Positions 1-6,131 of a stretch of 7,273 nucleotides of DNA are shown here, piece after piece. Under the pieces are notes generated by a model that was not told where the DNA came from, searched no databases, and saw only the letters and a list, made by a program, of their open reading frames with translations. Each line of letters starts with the position of its first letter. Positions within the stretch are counted from its first letter, which is position 1. The DNA is from Verrucomicrobiia bacterium (GTDB lineage: Bacteria; Verrucomicrobiota; Verrucomicrobiia; Limisphaerales; JAUIHU01), in contig JAUIHU010000217.1 of assembly GCA_030432175.1 (NCBI GenBank), forward strand, positions 1 through 7,273. Reading direction: 5' to 3'. The position numbers and the translations under genes were made by a program.

Positions 1-791
1 AGGCGTTTTCGGCTTTTGAGGAAATGGGTTGGAGTGGGATGATGGTGGACTTTTTTGATCATGATGATCAGGACCACGTGGAGTTTGCTGAGGAGATTCT
101 TGAAGCCGCGGCCAGGCATCACATCTTAATTCATTTTCATGGCATCTGGAAACCGACCGGATTGGAACGCACTTACCCCAACCTGATGAATCATGAAGGC
201 GCGTTGAACCTGGAGTACCTCAAGTGGAGCGCTCTATGCACGCCGAAGCACAATTTGAACATGGCATTCACCCGTTTGCTGGCAGGGCCGATGGATTATC
301 ATCTGGGGGGATTCAATTCGCTTTCGGAGGATGAGTTTTATTCACGGCAAGTGGCGCCGTTTGTGATGGGATCCCGCTGCCACATGCTGGCGATGTATGT
401 CTGTTTTGATAATCCGGCGCCGATGATTGCGGACTATCCAATGGCGTATGAAAGCCAGCCGGGCTTTTCATTTCTCAAACAAGTCCCCACCTGGTGGGAT
501 GAAACGCGAGTATTGGTGGATGAAATCGGGGAGACCCTGGTGACGGCTCGCAGAAAAGGTACGGATTGGTATGTCGGGGGGATGACTGCAGAAGAGATGA
601 GAGGGATGGAAATCGCTTTGGATTTTCTGGGGGATGGGAAGTTTCAGGCGACTGTTTGGAAGGATACTCCGGACTCGGACAAGTATCCAAATCAGTTGAA
701 TGTGGAACGGTTGGAACTGGACTCTGAAGGTGTATTGAAGGTTGATTTGGTGGATGGAGGTGGGTTTGTGATTATCCTGGAACCTCGTTGA
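1..791 (+). CDS. Glycoside hydrolase family 97 (C-terminal part; retaining, alpha-galactosidase-like subgroup)
   Basis: This is the 3' part of a gene whose start lies left of the window; the reading frame is open from base 3 and 262 residues are visible. GH97 enzymes hydrolyse alpha-glucosides or alpha-galactosides, usually in the periplasm. Visible family signatures are VDFFDHDDQ (from base 45), HFHGIWKPTGLERTYPN, FTRLLAGPMDY, VPTWWDETRVL and ARRKGTDWYVGGM, followed by the small C-terminal beta domain ending at TGA 789-791. The Asp of VDFF (codon 48-50) and a Glu 55 residues later (codon 213-215, in ALNLEY) have the spacing I recall for the nucleophile Asp415 and acid/base Glu470 of the retaining Bacteroides GH97 alpha-galactosidase. 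The inverting SusB-type glucosidases lack that Asp. The retaining assignment is therefore an inference from motif spacing; substrate cannot be fixed. The N-terminal domain and any signal peptide are out of view. It converges with the membrane-protein gene to its right. Confidence 0.9.
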   Translation, partial: AFSAFEEMGWSGMMVDFFDHDDQDHVEFAEEILEAAARHHILIHFHGIWKPTGLERTYPNLMNHEGALNLEYLKWSALCTPKHNLNMAFTRLLAGPMDYHLGGFNSLSEDEFYSRQVAPFVMGSRCHMLAMYVCFDNPAPMIADYPMAYESQPGFSFLKQVPTWWDETRVLVDEIGETLVTARRKGTDWYVGGMTAEEMRGMEIALDFLGDGKFQATVWKDTPDSDKYPNQLNVERLELDSEGVLKVDLVDGGGFVIILEPR

Positions 792-903
792 ACCACGGAA
801 TTCACGGAATTTTTTAACCACGAAATACACTAAAAACACGAAAAGATGGAAAAGTTTAAGATCCTTTTTTCTTTTTTTCGTGTCGTTCGTGAATTTCGTG
901 GTT
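791..903. repeat. Inverted-repeat element of 9-bp CACGRAAT-type units between convergent genes
   Basis: It begins at the last base of the GH97 stop codon and ends 7 bases before the stop of the opposite gene. The left half reads as tandem 9-mers: CACGGAATT twice (from 794), then CACGAAATA, CACTAAAAA, CACGAAAAG (from 819). The right half, read on the minus strand from 903, gives AACCACGAAATT, CACGAACGA, CACGAAAAA. The 30 bases from 816 match the reverse complement of the 30 bases ending at 903 at about 25 positions, so the transcript can fold into a long imperfect hairpin. T-rich runs lie at 865-870 and 872-878. It could act as a bidirectional terminator for the two convergent genes, or be a non-autonomous mobile or REP-like element. 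The symmetry is seen directly; the function is inferred. Confidence 0.75.
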
Positions 904-909
904 GTATGT

Positions 910-2013
910 CTACTTTTCTTTTTTGTGGTCGGAGTCGGGAATTGCGTCGGGAGTTGGGCTGGATCCGAGCAAAATCGAGACCCAGCGCGTTTCTTCCCGG
1001 CTTTCCATCAGGATTTTTACGATCATGGTTAATGGCACGGAGAGTAACATTCCAATCGGGCCGAGGATCCATCCCCAGAAAGCTAAAGAAAGGAACACAA
1101 CCAGCGTGGATAAACCGAGTCCGCGTCCCATGTATCGAGGTTCAATAAAATTTCCAAAGAATGTATTTACGCCGACGAATAATCCGACGACGAGGCCAGA
1201 TTTTAAAAAGCCAAACTGAATGAACGAGACGAGTACCGGAGGAGCGGCGGCAATGATGGATCCGATGTTTGGAACGTAATTCAGCAGGAAAGCGACCAGT
1301 CCCCAGAGGGCAGGAAAGTCAACACCCAACGCCCACAATGTCATTCCAACCACAATTCCCGTTGCCAGACTCACCCAGGTTTTAATCGCCAGGTAACGAT
1401 TCACCGTTTTCAAAAAGCGGCTGTAATGGGATAAGATATCTGTAGGATCCTTTAAAGCCAGACGCATTTTCATTGGGAACCCGGCTGCTTCTGAGAGGAT
1501 GAAAGCCACAGTTAAAAGTACCAGAAAAATGTTGGTAACGGCTCCACCGAGGCCAGCCAGAGTATTACCAACTAATTGCATGGCCATGCCGGGATCGAGA
1601 TACTCTTCAAATACATTTTCAGGGATTTTAATATTTTTAGACGCCAGCCAATTCTGTAGATCTCCCATATCAGTTTGGAGTTTTTCTTTATATTCCGGCA
1701 TTTGCCTGGAAAAATCCTGAATCGACGTCCCTAGAAACATGCCCAATAAAGCTGTGAGCAGGAGCAAACCGCCAATCACTAGAAAAACTGAAAATCCCTG
1801 CGAAAACCCCTGACGTTGCAACCAGAACAAAGGGGGAGCACAGATAATGGAGATAAATGCTGCCATCAGGAATGGGTTCAGAATAGCGCTAGAAAGTTTG
1901 AGCCCGGCGATGACGATCACAAACGCAGCCGCTATGAGCATGAAACGACTGCCTGCTGAGAATGTTGAAGGGGTGTCTTTCATATTCTTATGATTGCCAC
2001 TATGAGCGACCAT
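910..2013 (-). CDS. AI-2E/PerM family (PF01594) multi-pass inner-membrane protein
   Basis: The 367-residue protein has the usual family length. Hydrophobic segments lie near residues 23-40, 42-62, 72-95, 155-175, 208-230, 234-265, 268-290 and 300-333, with a soluble loop at about 96-150, typical of the AI-2E fold. Family signatures are LLNYVPNIGSIIAAAPPVL (243-261), NFIEPRYMGRGLGLSTL (288-304) and WGWILGPIGMLLSVPL (313-328). Members include the E. coli AI-2 exporter TqsA, but most are uncharacterised and some are linked to ion or solute export, so no substrate is assigned. The tail is short and charged (KKEK). No clear ribosome binding site precedes ATG 2011-2013. Met11 (ATG 1981-1983, MKDTPST) also lies ahead of the first membrane segment and is a real alternative start. 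It is divergent from the AmiE-NamZ gene and convergent with GH97, so it is probably monocistronic. Confidence 0.9.
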   Translation of the reverse strand: MVAHSGNHKNMKDTPSTFSAGSRFMLIAAAFVIVIAGLKLSSAILNPFLMAAFISIICAPPLFWLQRQGFSQGFSVFLVIGGLLLLTALLGMFLGTSIQDFSRQMPEYKEKLQTDMGDLQNWLASKNIKIPENVFEEYLDPGMAMQLVGNTLAGLGGAVTNIFLVLLTVAFILSEAAGFPMKMRLALKDPTDILSHYSRFLKTVNRYLAIKTWVSLATGIVVGMTLWALGVDFPALWGLVAFLLNYVPNIGSIIAAAPPVLVSFIQFGFLKSGLVVGLFVGVNTFFGNFIEPRYMGRGLGLSTLVVFLSLAFWGWILGPIGMLLSVPLTMIVKILMESREETRWVSILLGSSPTPDAIPDSDHKKEK

Positions 2014-2149
2014 CGGCTGGATTGAAAGAATTTCTAGTCTCAGGCAATGACTAAGAATCAGGATTCCTCATTCATGGTTCGTGACACAACCTCAACGTTC
2101 CCTGAAGGATATTCTGGAAGACTGACCTACTTAAGAGTAGATTCCGGGC
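2014..2149. promoter_or_regulatory. Divergent intergenic region with an imperfect palindrome (2046-2075)
   Basis: These 136 bases separate two genes that start in opposite directions, so promoters for both must lie here or within the gene ends. I find no convincing -35/-10 pair. An inverted repeat has a perfect core GAATC-AG-GATTC (2055-2066), and its arms extend imperfectly outward to ATGA (2047-2050) and TCAT (2072-2075). It is a possible operator. A small hairpin, CTACT-TAAG-AGTAG (2127-2140), ends 9 bases before the ATG at 2150. Neither can be assigned to a regulator. Confidence 0.35.
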
Positions 2150-4471
2150 ATGAAACTGGCTTCCTGTTTTATTGGACACTTAATCTTGATTCTGGGCTCA
2201 ACCTCAACGCTGATGGGTGGACCTCAATTGGATCCGGAAAAGCTGCGAGAGATTGATTTAACCATCGAAAACGCTATAGCGGAAGGCTCTGTTCCAGGAG
2301 GGGTATTTTACATGGAACATGGAGGAGCTTCCTATTTCAAAGCTTACGGGTTGAAATCGGAGGTTCCTGAGGAAACTCCGATGACACGGGACACTATTTT
2401 CGATATGGCATCTTTGACCAAAGTAGTGGCTACCACTTCTGCTGTCATGAAACTGATCGAGAAGGGCCATTTGGAATTGGACGGACCGGTTTCAGAGTAC
2501 CTGGCTGATTTTTCAGGTGGTGGCAAGGAGAAGGTAACGATCCGTCATTTGATGACACACACCTCTGGATTGAAGCCAATTTTACCCAGGACACCTTTCT
2601 GGACAGGGCAAGATGCTGCTTATCAACTATGTGTCTCGCAAGAACTGACTGCTGAACCAGGGACAAATTACCGGTATAGCGACATTAATTTCATCTTGTT
2701 GGGAGAATTAATTGAACGAGTCAGCGGAATACCTTTTGAGGACTTTGTTTCAGAACAGATTTTTCAACCTCTGGGAATGCGGGATACGGGATTTCTTCCA
2801 CCCTCTGAAAAAATGGATCGCATTGCTCCAACAGAGTATTGGAGAGGGCGCATGTTGCATGGAGAAGTACATGATCCTTCCGCAAATCAAATGGGAGGCG
2901 TCGCCGGACATGCAGGGTTGTTTAGTACATCATTAGACCTCGCACGATTTGCGAAAATGTTGTTGAATGAGGGAGAGCTGAACGAAGTGCGTGTGTTCCA
3001 GCCTGAAACAGTTCGTTTGATGACACGAACTGCTGCGCCAAAGGAATCTGGCGTCAACCGTGGATTGGGATGGGATATTGATTCGGCATACAGCAGCCTG
3101 AGAGGTCCGCACTTCCCGGTTGGCAGTTTTGGCCATACAGGCTGGACTGGCGGATGTCTTTGGGTGGATCCGTTTTCTGATACATTTTATATTTTCCTGA
3201 GCAGTCGCGTGCATCCAGATGGCAAGGGAAATGTTGTGCCATTGAGAAAAATTCTCGGCAAACTAGCGGCAGAAGCTGTTGTTGATGTGGATTGGGAAGC
3301 CTTGAAAGTTATTGCCGCTAACTCCTCTGAGAATAATTGGGAAAAACCTGAAGTCTTAAACGGAATTGATACTTTGGTCAGTTCGGGATTCGCTCCGTTG
3401 AAGGGAATGAAAGTAGGGCTAATTACCAATCACACTGGAAGAACCTGGTCAGGTCAATCGGGAATTGATTTGTTTCATGAATCCAAAGAAGTGGATCTCG
3501 TCGCTTTGTTCAGTCCAGAGCATGGGATTCGTGGAGAATTGGATTCCAAAGTCAGTGATGGGCAGGATGAAAAAACTGGCTTACCTATTTACAGTCTTTA
3601 CGGAGAAACACGGATTCCCAAGCCAGAACAACTCGAAGGGCTGGACGCGCTGGTATTTGATATTCAGGACATTGGTTGTCGGTTTTATACTTACATTTCT
3701 ACTATGGGCAACTGTATGCAAGCCGCTTCTCAAGCAGGTTTGAAATTCTTTGTCCTGGATCGCGTTAACCCAATTCGAGGAGATCGTGTGGACGGGCCAT
3801 TGCTGGAAGGTGTAACAGATTTTGTTGGTTACCATCCGATTCCCATCCAACATGGTATGACTGTTGGTGAACTGGCGAAACTCATGCTGGATGAGAAAGG
3901 ATGGGAACTGGATTTACAGATTGTTCCTGTACAAGGATGGAAGCGTTCGATGTGGTTAGATGACACTGGGTTACCTTGGGTAAATCCATCACCCAACATG
4001 CGTAATCTGACTCAGGCGACTTTATATCCGGGAATTGGAATTTTGGAAACCACAAATCTGTCTGTTGGCCGTGGCACAGATACACCTTTTGAAATACTGG
4101 GAGCGCCATACATTAACGGCATAGCTCTGGCAAACGAATTGAACAGCTATCATTTTCCGGGAATTAAATTTCTGCCAACCAGATTCACTCCGAATTCCAG
4201 CAAGTTCAAAGGTGAGATTTGTGAAGGGATGCAGATTTTATTGACGGACAGAGATATCTCTTCGGTGATTGAAGTCGGGGTGACAATTGGGATGATACTG
4301 AACAGGGATTATCCAGATGAATTCGGTGTTGCAAAATTCAATCGCTTGTTAAAGAAGCCCTCTGTCATAGAAGGCGTGAAAGCAGGCAAGAGTGGCTCGG
4401 AATTAAGAAATATATGGACCCAGGAGGTTGAATCATTCCTGAATCGCAGAGCGGAATTTTTAATATATTGA
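2150..4471 (+). CDS. AmiE-like serine hydrolase fused to NamZ/DUF1343 exo-N-acetylmuramidase
   Basis: The 773-residue protein has two enzyme domains. Residues 1-23 form a hydrophobic leader consistent with export. Residues about 30-390 are a beta-lactamase-fold serine hydrolase (PF00144): nucleophile motif SLTK (S88, K91), YSD (Y176), GGVAGHAGLFST (249-260) and the KTG-equivalent HTG (329-331). Residues about 403-773 are DUF1343/NamZ (PF07075, GH171): GLITNHTG (423-430), FSPEHGIRG (454-462), VFDIQDIGCRFYTY (502-515), IQHGMTVGELAK (566-577), NPSPNMRNL (612-620), YPGIGILETTNLSVGRGT (626-643). E457 in SPEHG is a likely catalytic residue. By analogy with B. subtilis AmiE and NamZ, the first domain would remove the stem peptide from terminal MurNAc. 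The second would then release the peptide-free MurNAc from the glycan end. An in-frame TAG at 2138-2140 limits the start to ATG 2150; no strong ribosome binding site is seen. The first domain could instead be an esterase or another peptidase; the NamZ assignment is firmer. Confidence 0.92.
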   Translation: MKLASCFIGHLILILGSTSTLMGGPQLDPEKLREIDLTIENAIAEGSVPGGVFYMEHGGASYFKAYGLKSEVPEETPMTRDTIFDMASLTKVVATTSAVMKLIEKGHLELDGPVSEYLADFSGGGKEKVTIRHLMTHTSGLKPILPRTPFWTGQDAAYQLCVSQELTAEPGTNYRYSDINFILLGELIERVSGIPFEDFVSEQIFQPLGMRDTGFLPPSEKMDRIAPTEYWRGRMLHGEVHDPSANQMGGVAGHAGLFSTSLDLARFAKMLLNEGELNEVRVFQPETVRLMTRTAAPKESGVNRGLGWDIDSAYSSLRGPHFPVGSFGHTGWTGGCLWVDPFSDTFYIFLSSRVHPDGKGNVVPLRKILGKLAAEAVVDVDWEALKVIAANSSENNWEKPEVLNGIDTLVSSGFAPLKGMKVGLITNHTGRTWSGQSGIDLFHESKEVDLVALFSPEHGIRGELDSKVSDGQDEKTGLPIYSLYGETRIPKPEQLEGLDALVFDIQDIGCRFYTYISTMGNCMQAASQAGLKFFVLDRVNPIRGDRVDGPLLEGVTDFVGYHPIPIQHGMTVGELAKLMLDEKGWELDLQIVPVQGWKRSMWLDDTGLPWVNPSPNMRNLTQATLYPGIGILETTNLSVGRGTDTPFEILGAPYINGIALANELNSYHFPGIKFLPTRFTPNSSKFKGEICEGMQILLTDRDISSVIEVGVTIGMILNRDYPDEFGVAKFNRLLKKPSVIEGVKAGKSGSELRNIWTQEVESFLNRRAEFLIY

Positions 4472-4634
4472 TGTGCCGTTTAATCCACGGAATGCTCAGT
4501 ACTACACAATTATTGAACCACAGAATATACGGAATGACACGGAATTATTGAATCGCGGATGGCGCTGGATTACGCAGGGAAACCCTGGGGCTAAGTTGAA
4601 ATGCTTTCTGTCGTAAATGGTGTCATCTGTGGTT
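4472..4634. repeat. Second repeat-rich convergent spacer with inverted outer arms
   Basis: Between the stops of two convergent genes lie degenerate copies of the same short unit found at 791-903: CCACGGAAT (4484-4492), then CACAGAATA, TACGGAATGA and CACGGAATTA in a row from 4520, then a related CGCGGAT / GGATTACGC pair (4554-4575). AACCACAGA at 4516-4524 is perfectly reverse-complemented by TCTGTGGTT at 4626-4634, giving a 119-bp unit, close to the 113 bp of the first element. The right arm lies inside the last codons of the epimerase/dehydratase gene (GFKPQ region). The tandem units are seen directly. The claim that the arm at 4626-4634 belongs to the same element is weaker, because 9 bases could match by chance and the sequence also codes for a plausible protein end. 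Confidence 0.55.
4575..4587 (-). terminator. Short hairpin directly after the SDR stop codon
   Basis: CAGGG-AAA-CCCTG is a 5-bp perfect stem with a 3-base loop, starting 3 bases past the TAG of the minus-strand operon. No T-run follows it in the minus direction, so it is not a classical intrinsic terminator. Termination may depend on the surrounding repeat structure. Confidence 0.25.
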
Positions 4635-5499
4635 TGAATCCAATTTCGTCCAGTTTCTTCGTATCTGCTAGTATTTTTGGTAATGGGTCCGGGTTTTGGG
4701 TTCGCCATTCATGATCTGATTCAGTAATAACGCCCGACTTGGATCCTATTTTTTTTTGCATCAGCTGTGCTATTTCAAGAATAGATATTCCTTGTCCGGT
4801 TCCTATGTTGGCTGGACCAATGATTTCACTCATGGTTAATCTCCAGATAGCTTCTGAAACGTCGTCTATATGTATATAGTCTTTTATACTATGTGGATAC
4901 TTTAACTCAACCGGTTCCCCTCGACTTAAGCGATCCCATAACCAATCTGTAAGTTTTCCCTTTGGAGCCCCAGGGCCAAAAGGATAAAAGATTCTTCCCC
5001 AAACCCAGGACGTTCCTGTGTCTGAATGTTTGAATTTTTTGTTGATCCAATCCAATAAATTTAACTTTGACTGGATATAGGCTGAATCGCTTTGTGTATT
5101 GAGTAAGTGACTTTCTTCAATGGGCTTTTCGCAAGGTTGATATTCTGCGCAACTTCCGGCGATGAAGAATCTCTGAACACCAACTTCGAGGCAGCGCTCA
5201 ATCAATACCTGGCTGTTCTTCATACATTCGTAGTTGATCGGAGACCTCCAGTATTCAACTGGTTTTGTAAACCATGCTAAATGTATACAATAATCTGGTT
5301 TGAATGAAATCAGATCGGATGTTTTAAGTTCCTTTAAATCCTTACGAAGGTAACAAACATTGGCGCCATCATTTTTCGTAAATGAAAGTTGTTTTCTTCC
5401 TATTGCTAGAATCTCTGCGTTTTCAGTGACAATTCTTTTTAGAACATTGGATCCAATCCACCCTGTGGCTCCTGTCAACACAATGCGTTTTGGCTTCAT
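4591..5499 (-). CDS. NAD-dependent epimerase/dehydratase (extended SDR), nucleotide-sugar type
   Basis: The protein is 302 residues from the chosen start. It has the NAD(P)-binding TGATGWIG (9-16), HLAW (73-76), GSCAEY with the catalytic Ser (S116), the active-site Y141-xxx-K145 (YIQSK), FYPFGPGAPKG and DYIHIDDV (207-214). These mark an extended SDR acting on a nucleotide-linked sugar (4-reduction, 4,6-dehydration or epimerisation). The exact reaction cannot be told from sequence. ATG 5497-5499 is preferred because its first base pairs with the stop of the upstream RfbC-like gene in an ATGA overlap (5496-5499) and because MKPKRIVLTG is a normal SDR beginning. A longer form from ATG 5518-5520 adds MEKTAPG, and an AGGA sits close ahead of it, so it cannot be excluded. 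The C-terminus stops about 14 residues after IGFKP, slightly short for the family, and lies in the putative repeat arm. Confidence 0.9.
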   Translation of the reverse strand: MKPKRIVLTGATGWIGSNVLKRIVTENAEILAIGRKQLSFTKNDGANVCYLRKDLKELKTSDLISFKPDYCIHLAWFTKPVEYWRSPINYECMKNSQVLIERCLEVGVQRFFIAGSCAEYQPCEKPIEESHLLNTQSDSAYIQSKLNLLDWINKKFKHSDTGTSWVWGRIFYPFGPGAPKGKLTDWLWDRLSRGEPVELKYPHSIKDYIHIDDVSEAIWRLTMSEIIGPANIGTGQGISILEIAQLMQKKIGSKSGVITESDHEWRTQNPDPLPKILADTKKLDEIGFKPQMTPFTTESIST

Positions 5500-6077
5500 G
5501 CCAGGGGCAGTTTTTTCCATTCTTCCTGAGACGTTTGCTGTTTAAGGAACTGATTCAATGAGGGCAGGTTTAGATCTCGATCAGATAAAATCGGACCAGG
5601 CATCGGCCAGTCTATTCTCAAATCCGGATCGTTCCATCGGATACCCCCTGCCAACTCTGGTTGGTAATCAGCCGACATTTGATAGTAAATATCCGTGTTT
5701 GGTTCCAATGTTTGGAATCCGTAGGCCAATCCACCTGGAATGTACAAGGAAGTAGGTTCTTTATCCTCAAGATGAAAAGTAACCTGATTCTTAAACTGGG
5801 GTGAGTGAGGACGCAAGTCTACGACAACAACAAAAGCCGATCCTCTCGCAATTCTCACCCACTTAATTTCAGATGCGGGAGGGTATTGAAAATGCAGTCC
5901 CCTTAATACACCAGTTTTTCGGTTGTGACTGAGGTTGCATTGCGGCCAATTTGTATTCAGTTGTTTTTCACAAAATGTTTTTTCACAATAAGATCGAGCA
6001 AAATAACCTCGTTCATCATGAAACGGCTCCAGCTTGACGAAGAGCAATCCAGGAATGTTGGTTTCAGCAAAATGCAT
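5496..6077 (-). CDS. RfbC-like dTDP-4-dehydrorhamnose 3,5-epimerase family protein (RmlC cupin)
   Basis: The 193-residue cupin is of normal length for RmlC. Such enzymes epimerise C3 and/or C5 of an NDP-4-keto-6-deoxysugar in surface-glycan synthesis. Visible are IPGLLFVKLEPFHDERGYF near the N-terminus, QCNLS (46-50), GVLRGLHFQ (56-64) with base H62, VVVDLRPHSP (84-93), YIPGGLAYGF (112-121), DIYYQMS with Y132 at the catalytic Tyr position, GIRWNDPDLRIDWP and LSDRD with D168, the partner of H62. The His of the usual FAHGF is a Tyr here (Y119, codon 5721-5723), and QDNHS is replaced by QCNLS. This resembles the RfbC-like subgroup found with other deoxysugar genes, so 3-epimerase-only activity is possible. 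The start at ATG 6075-6077 matches the family N-terminus; longer in-frame starts run into the divergent sulfatase gene. It is the first gene of a two-gene operon with the SDR. Confidence 0.92.
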   Translation of the reverse strand: MHFAETNIPGLLFVKLEPFHDERGYFARSYCEKTFCEKQLNTNWPQCNLSHNRKTGVLRGLHFQYPPASEIKWVRIARGSAFVVVVDLRPHSPQFKNQVTFHLEDKEPTSLYIPGGLAYGFQTLEPNTDIYYQMSADYQPELAGGIRWNDPDLRIDWPMPGPILSDRDLNLPSLNQFLKQQTSQEEWKKLPLA

Positions 6078-6131
6078 GTCAACGTTTTGGCAGGTCTGTT
6101 CTTTATTGGTTGAGTCTGTTTTAATGGATTT
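6078..6131. promoter_or_regulatory. Compact 54-bp divergent promoter region
   Basis: This spacer separates the start codons of the RfbC-like gene (-) and the sulfatase (+). Any promoters must overlap each other or extend into the coding ends. No strong sigma-70 boxes and no Shine-Dalgarno sequence are evident for either gene. The presence of promoters is inferred from gene orientation only. Confidence 0.35.

Noticed and set aside
468..839. Minus-strand frame of 123 codons opposite the GH97 C-terminus
   Set aside because: It is a shadow of the GH97 frame; composition is unlike a real protein and there is no independent support.
791..903. CRISPR array or tandem-repeat array
   Set aside because: Units are only 9-10 bp with no spacers, and the whole is palindromic rather than a row of direct repeats separated by unique sequence.
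846..1219. Plus-strand frames of 100 and 105 codons at the repeat and the end of the membrane-protein gene
   Set aside because: They are antisense to a conserved AI-2E signature region and start inside the repeat element; no family features.
910..2013. Quorum-sensing AI-2 exporter
   Set aside because: The family name comes from one E. coli member; nothing in this sequence or its neighbours supports an AI-2 substrate.
2127..2140. Hairpin CTACT-TAAG-AGTAG as a riboswitch or attenuator
   Set aside because: The stem is only 5 bp with no alternative pairing or leader peptide; too short to support a regulatory RNA call.
2047..2256. Small + strand frame of 69 codons upstream of and overlapping the fusion gene
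   Set aside because: It overlaps the export leader of a well-supported gene in another frame and its product has no recognisable features.
3300..3370. Possible frameshift or misjoin between the two domains of the fusion gene
   Set aside because: The frame runs without interruption through the linker, both flanking domains are complete in motif order, and codon use does not change visibly at the join.
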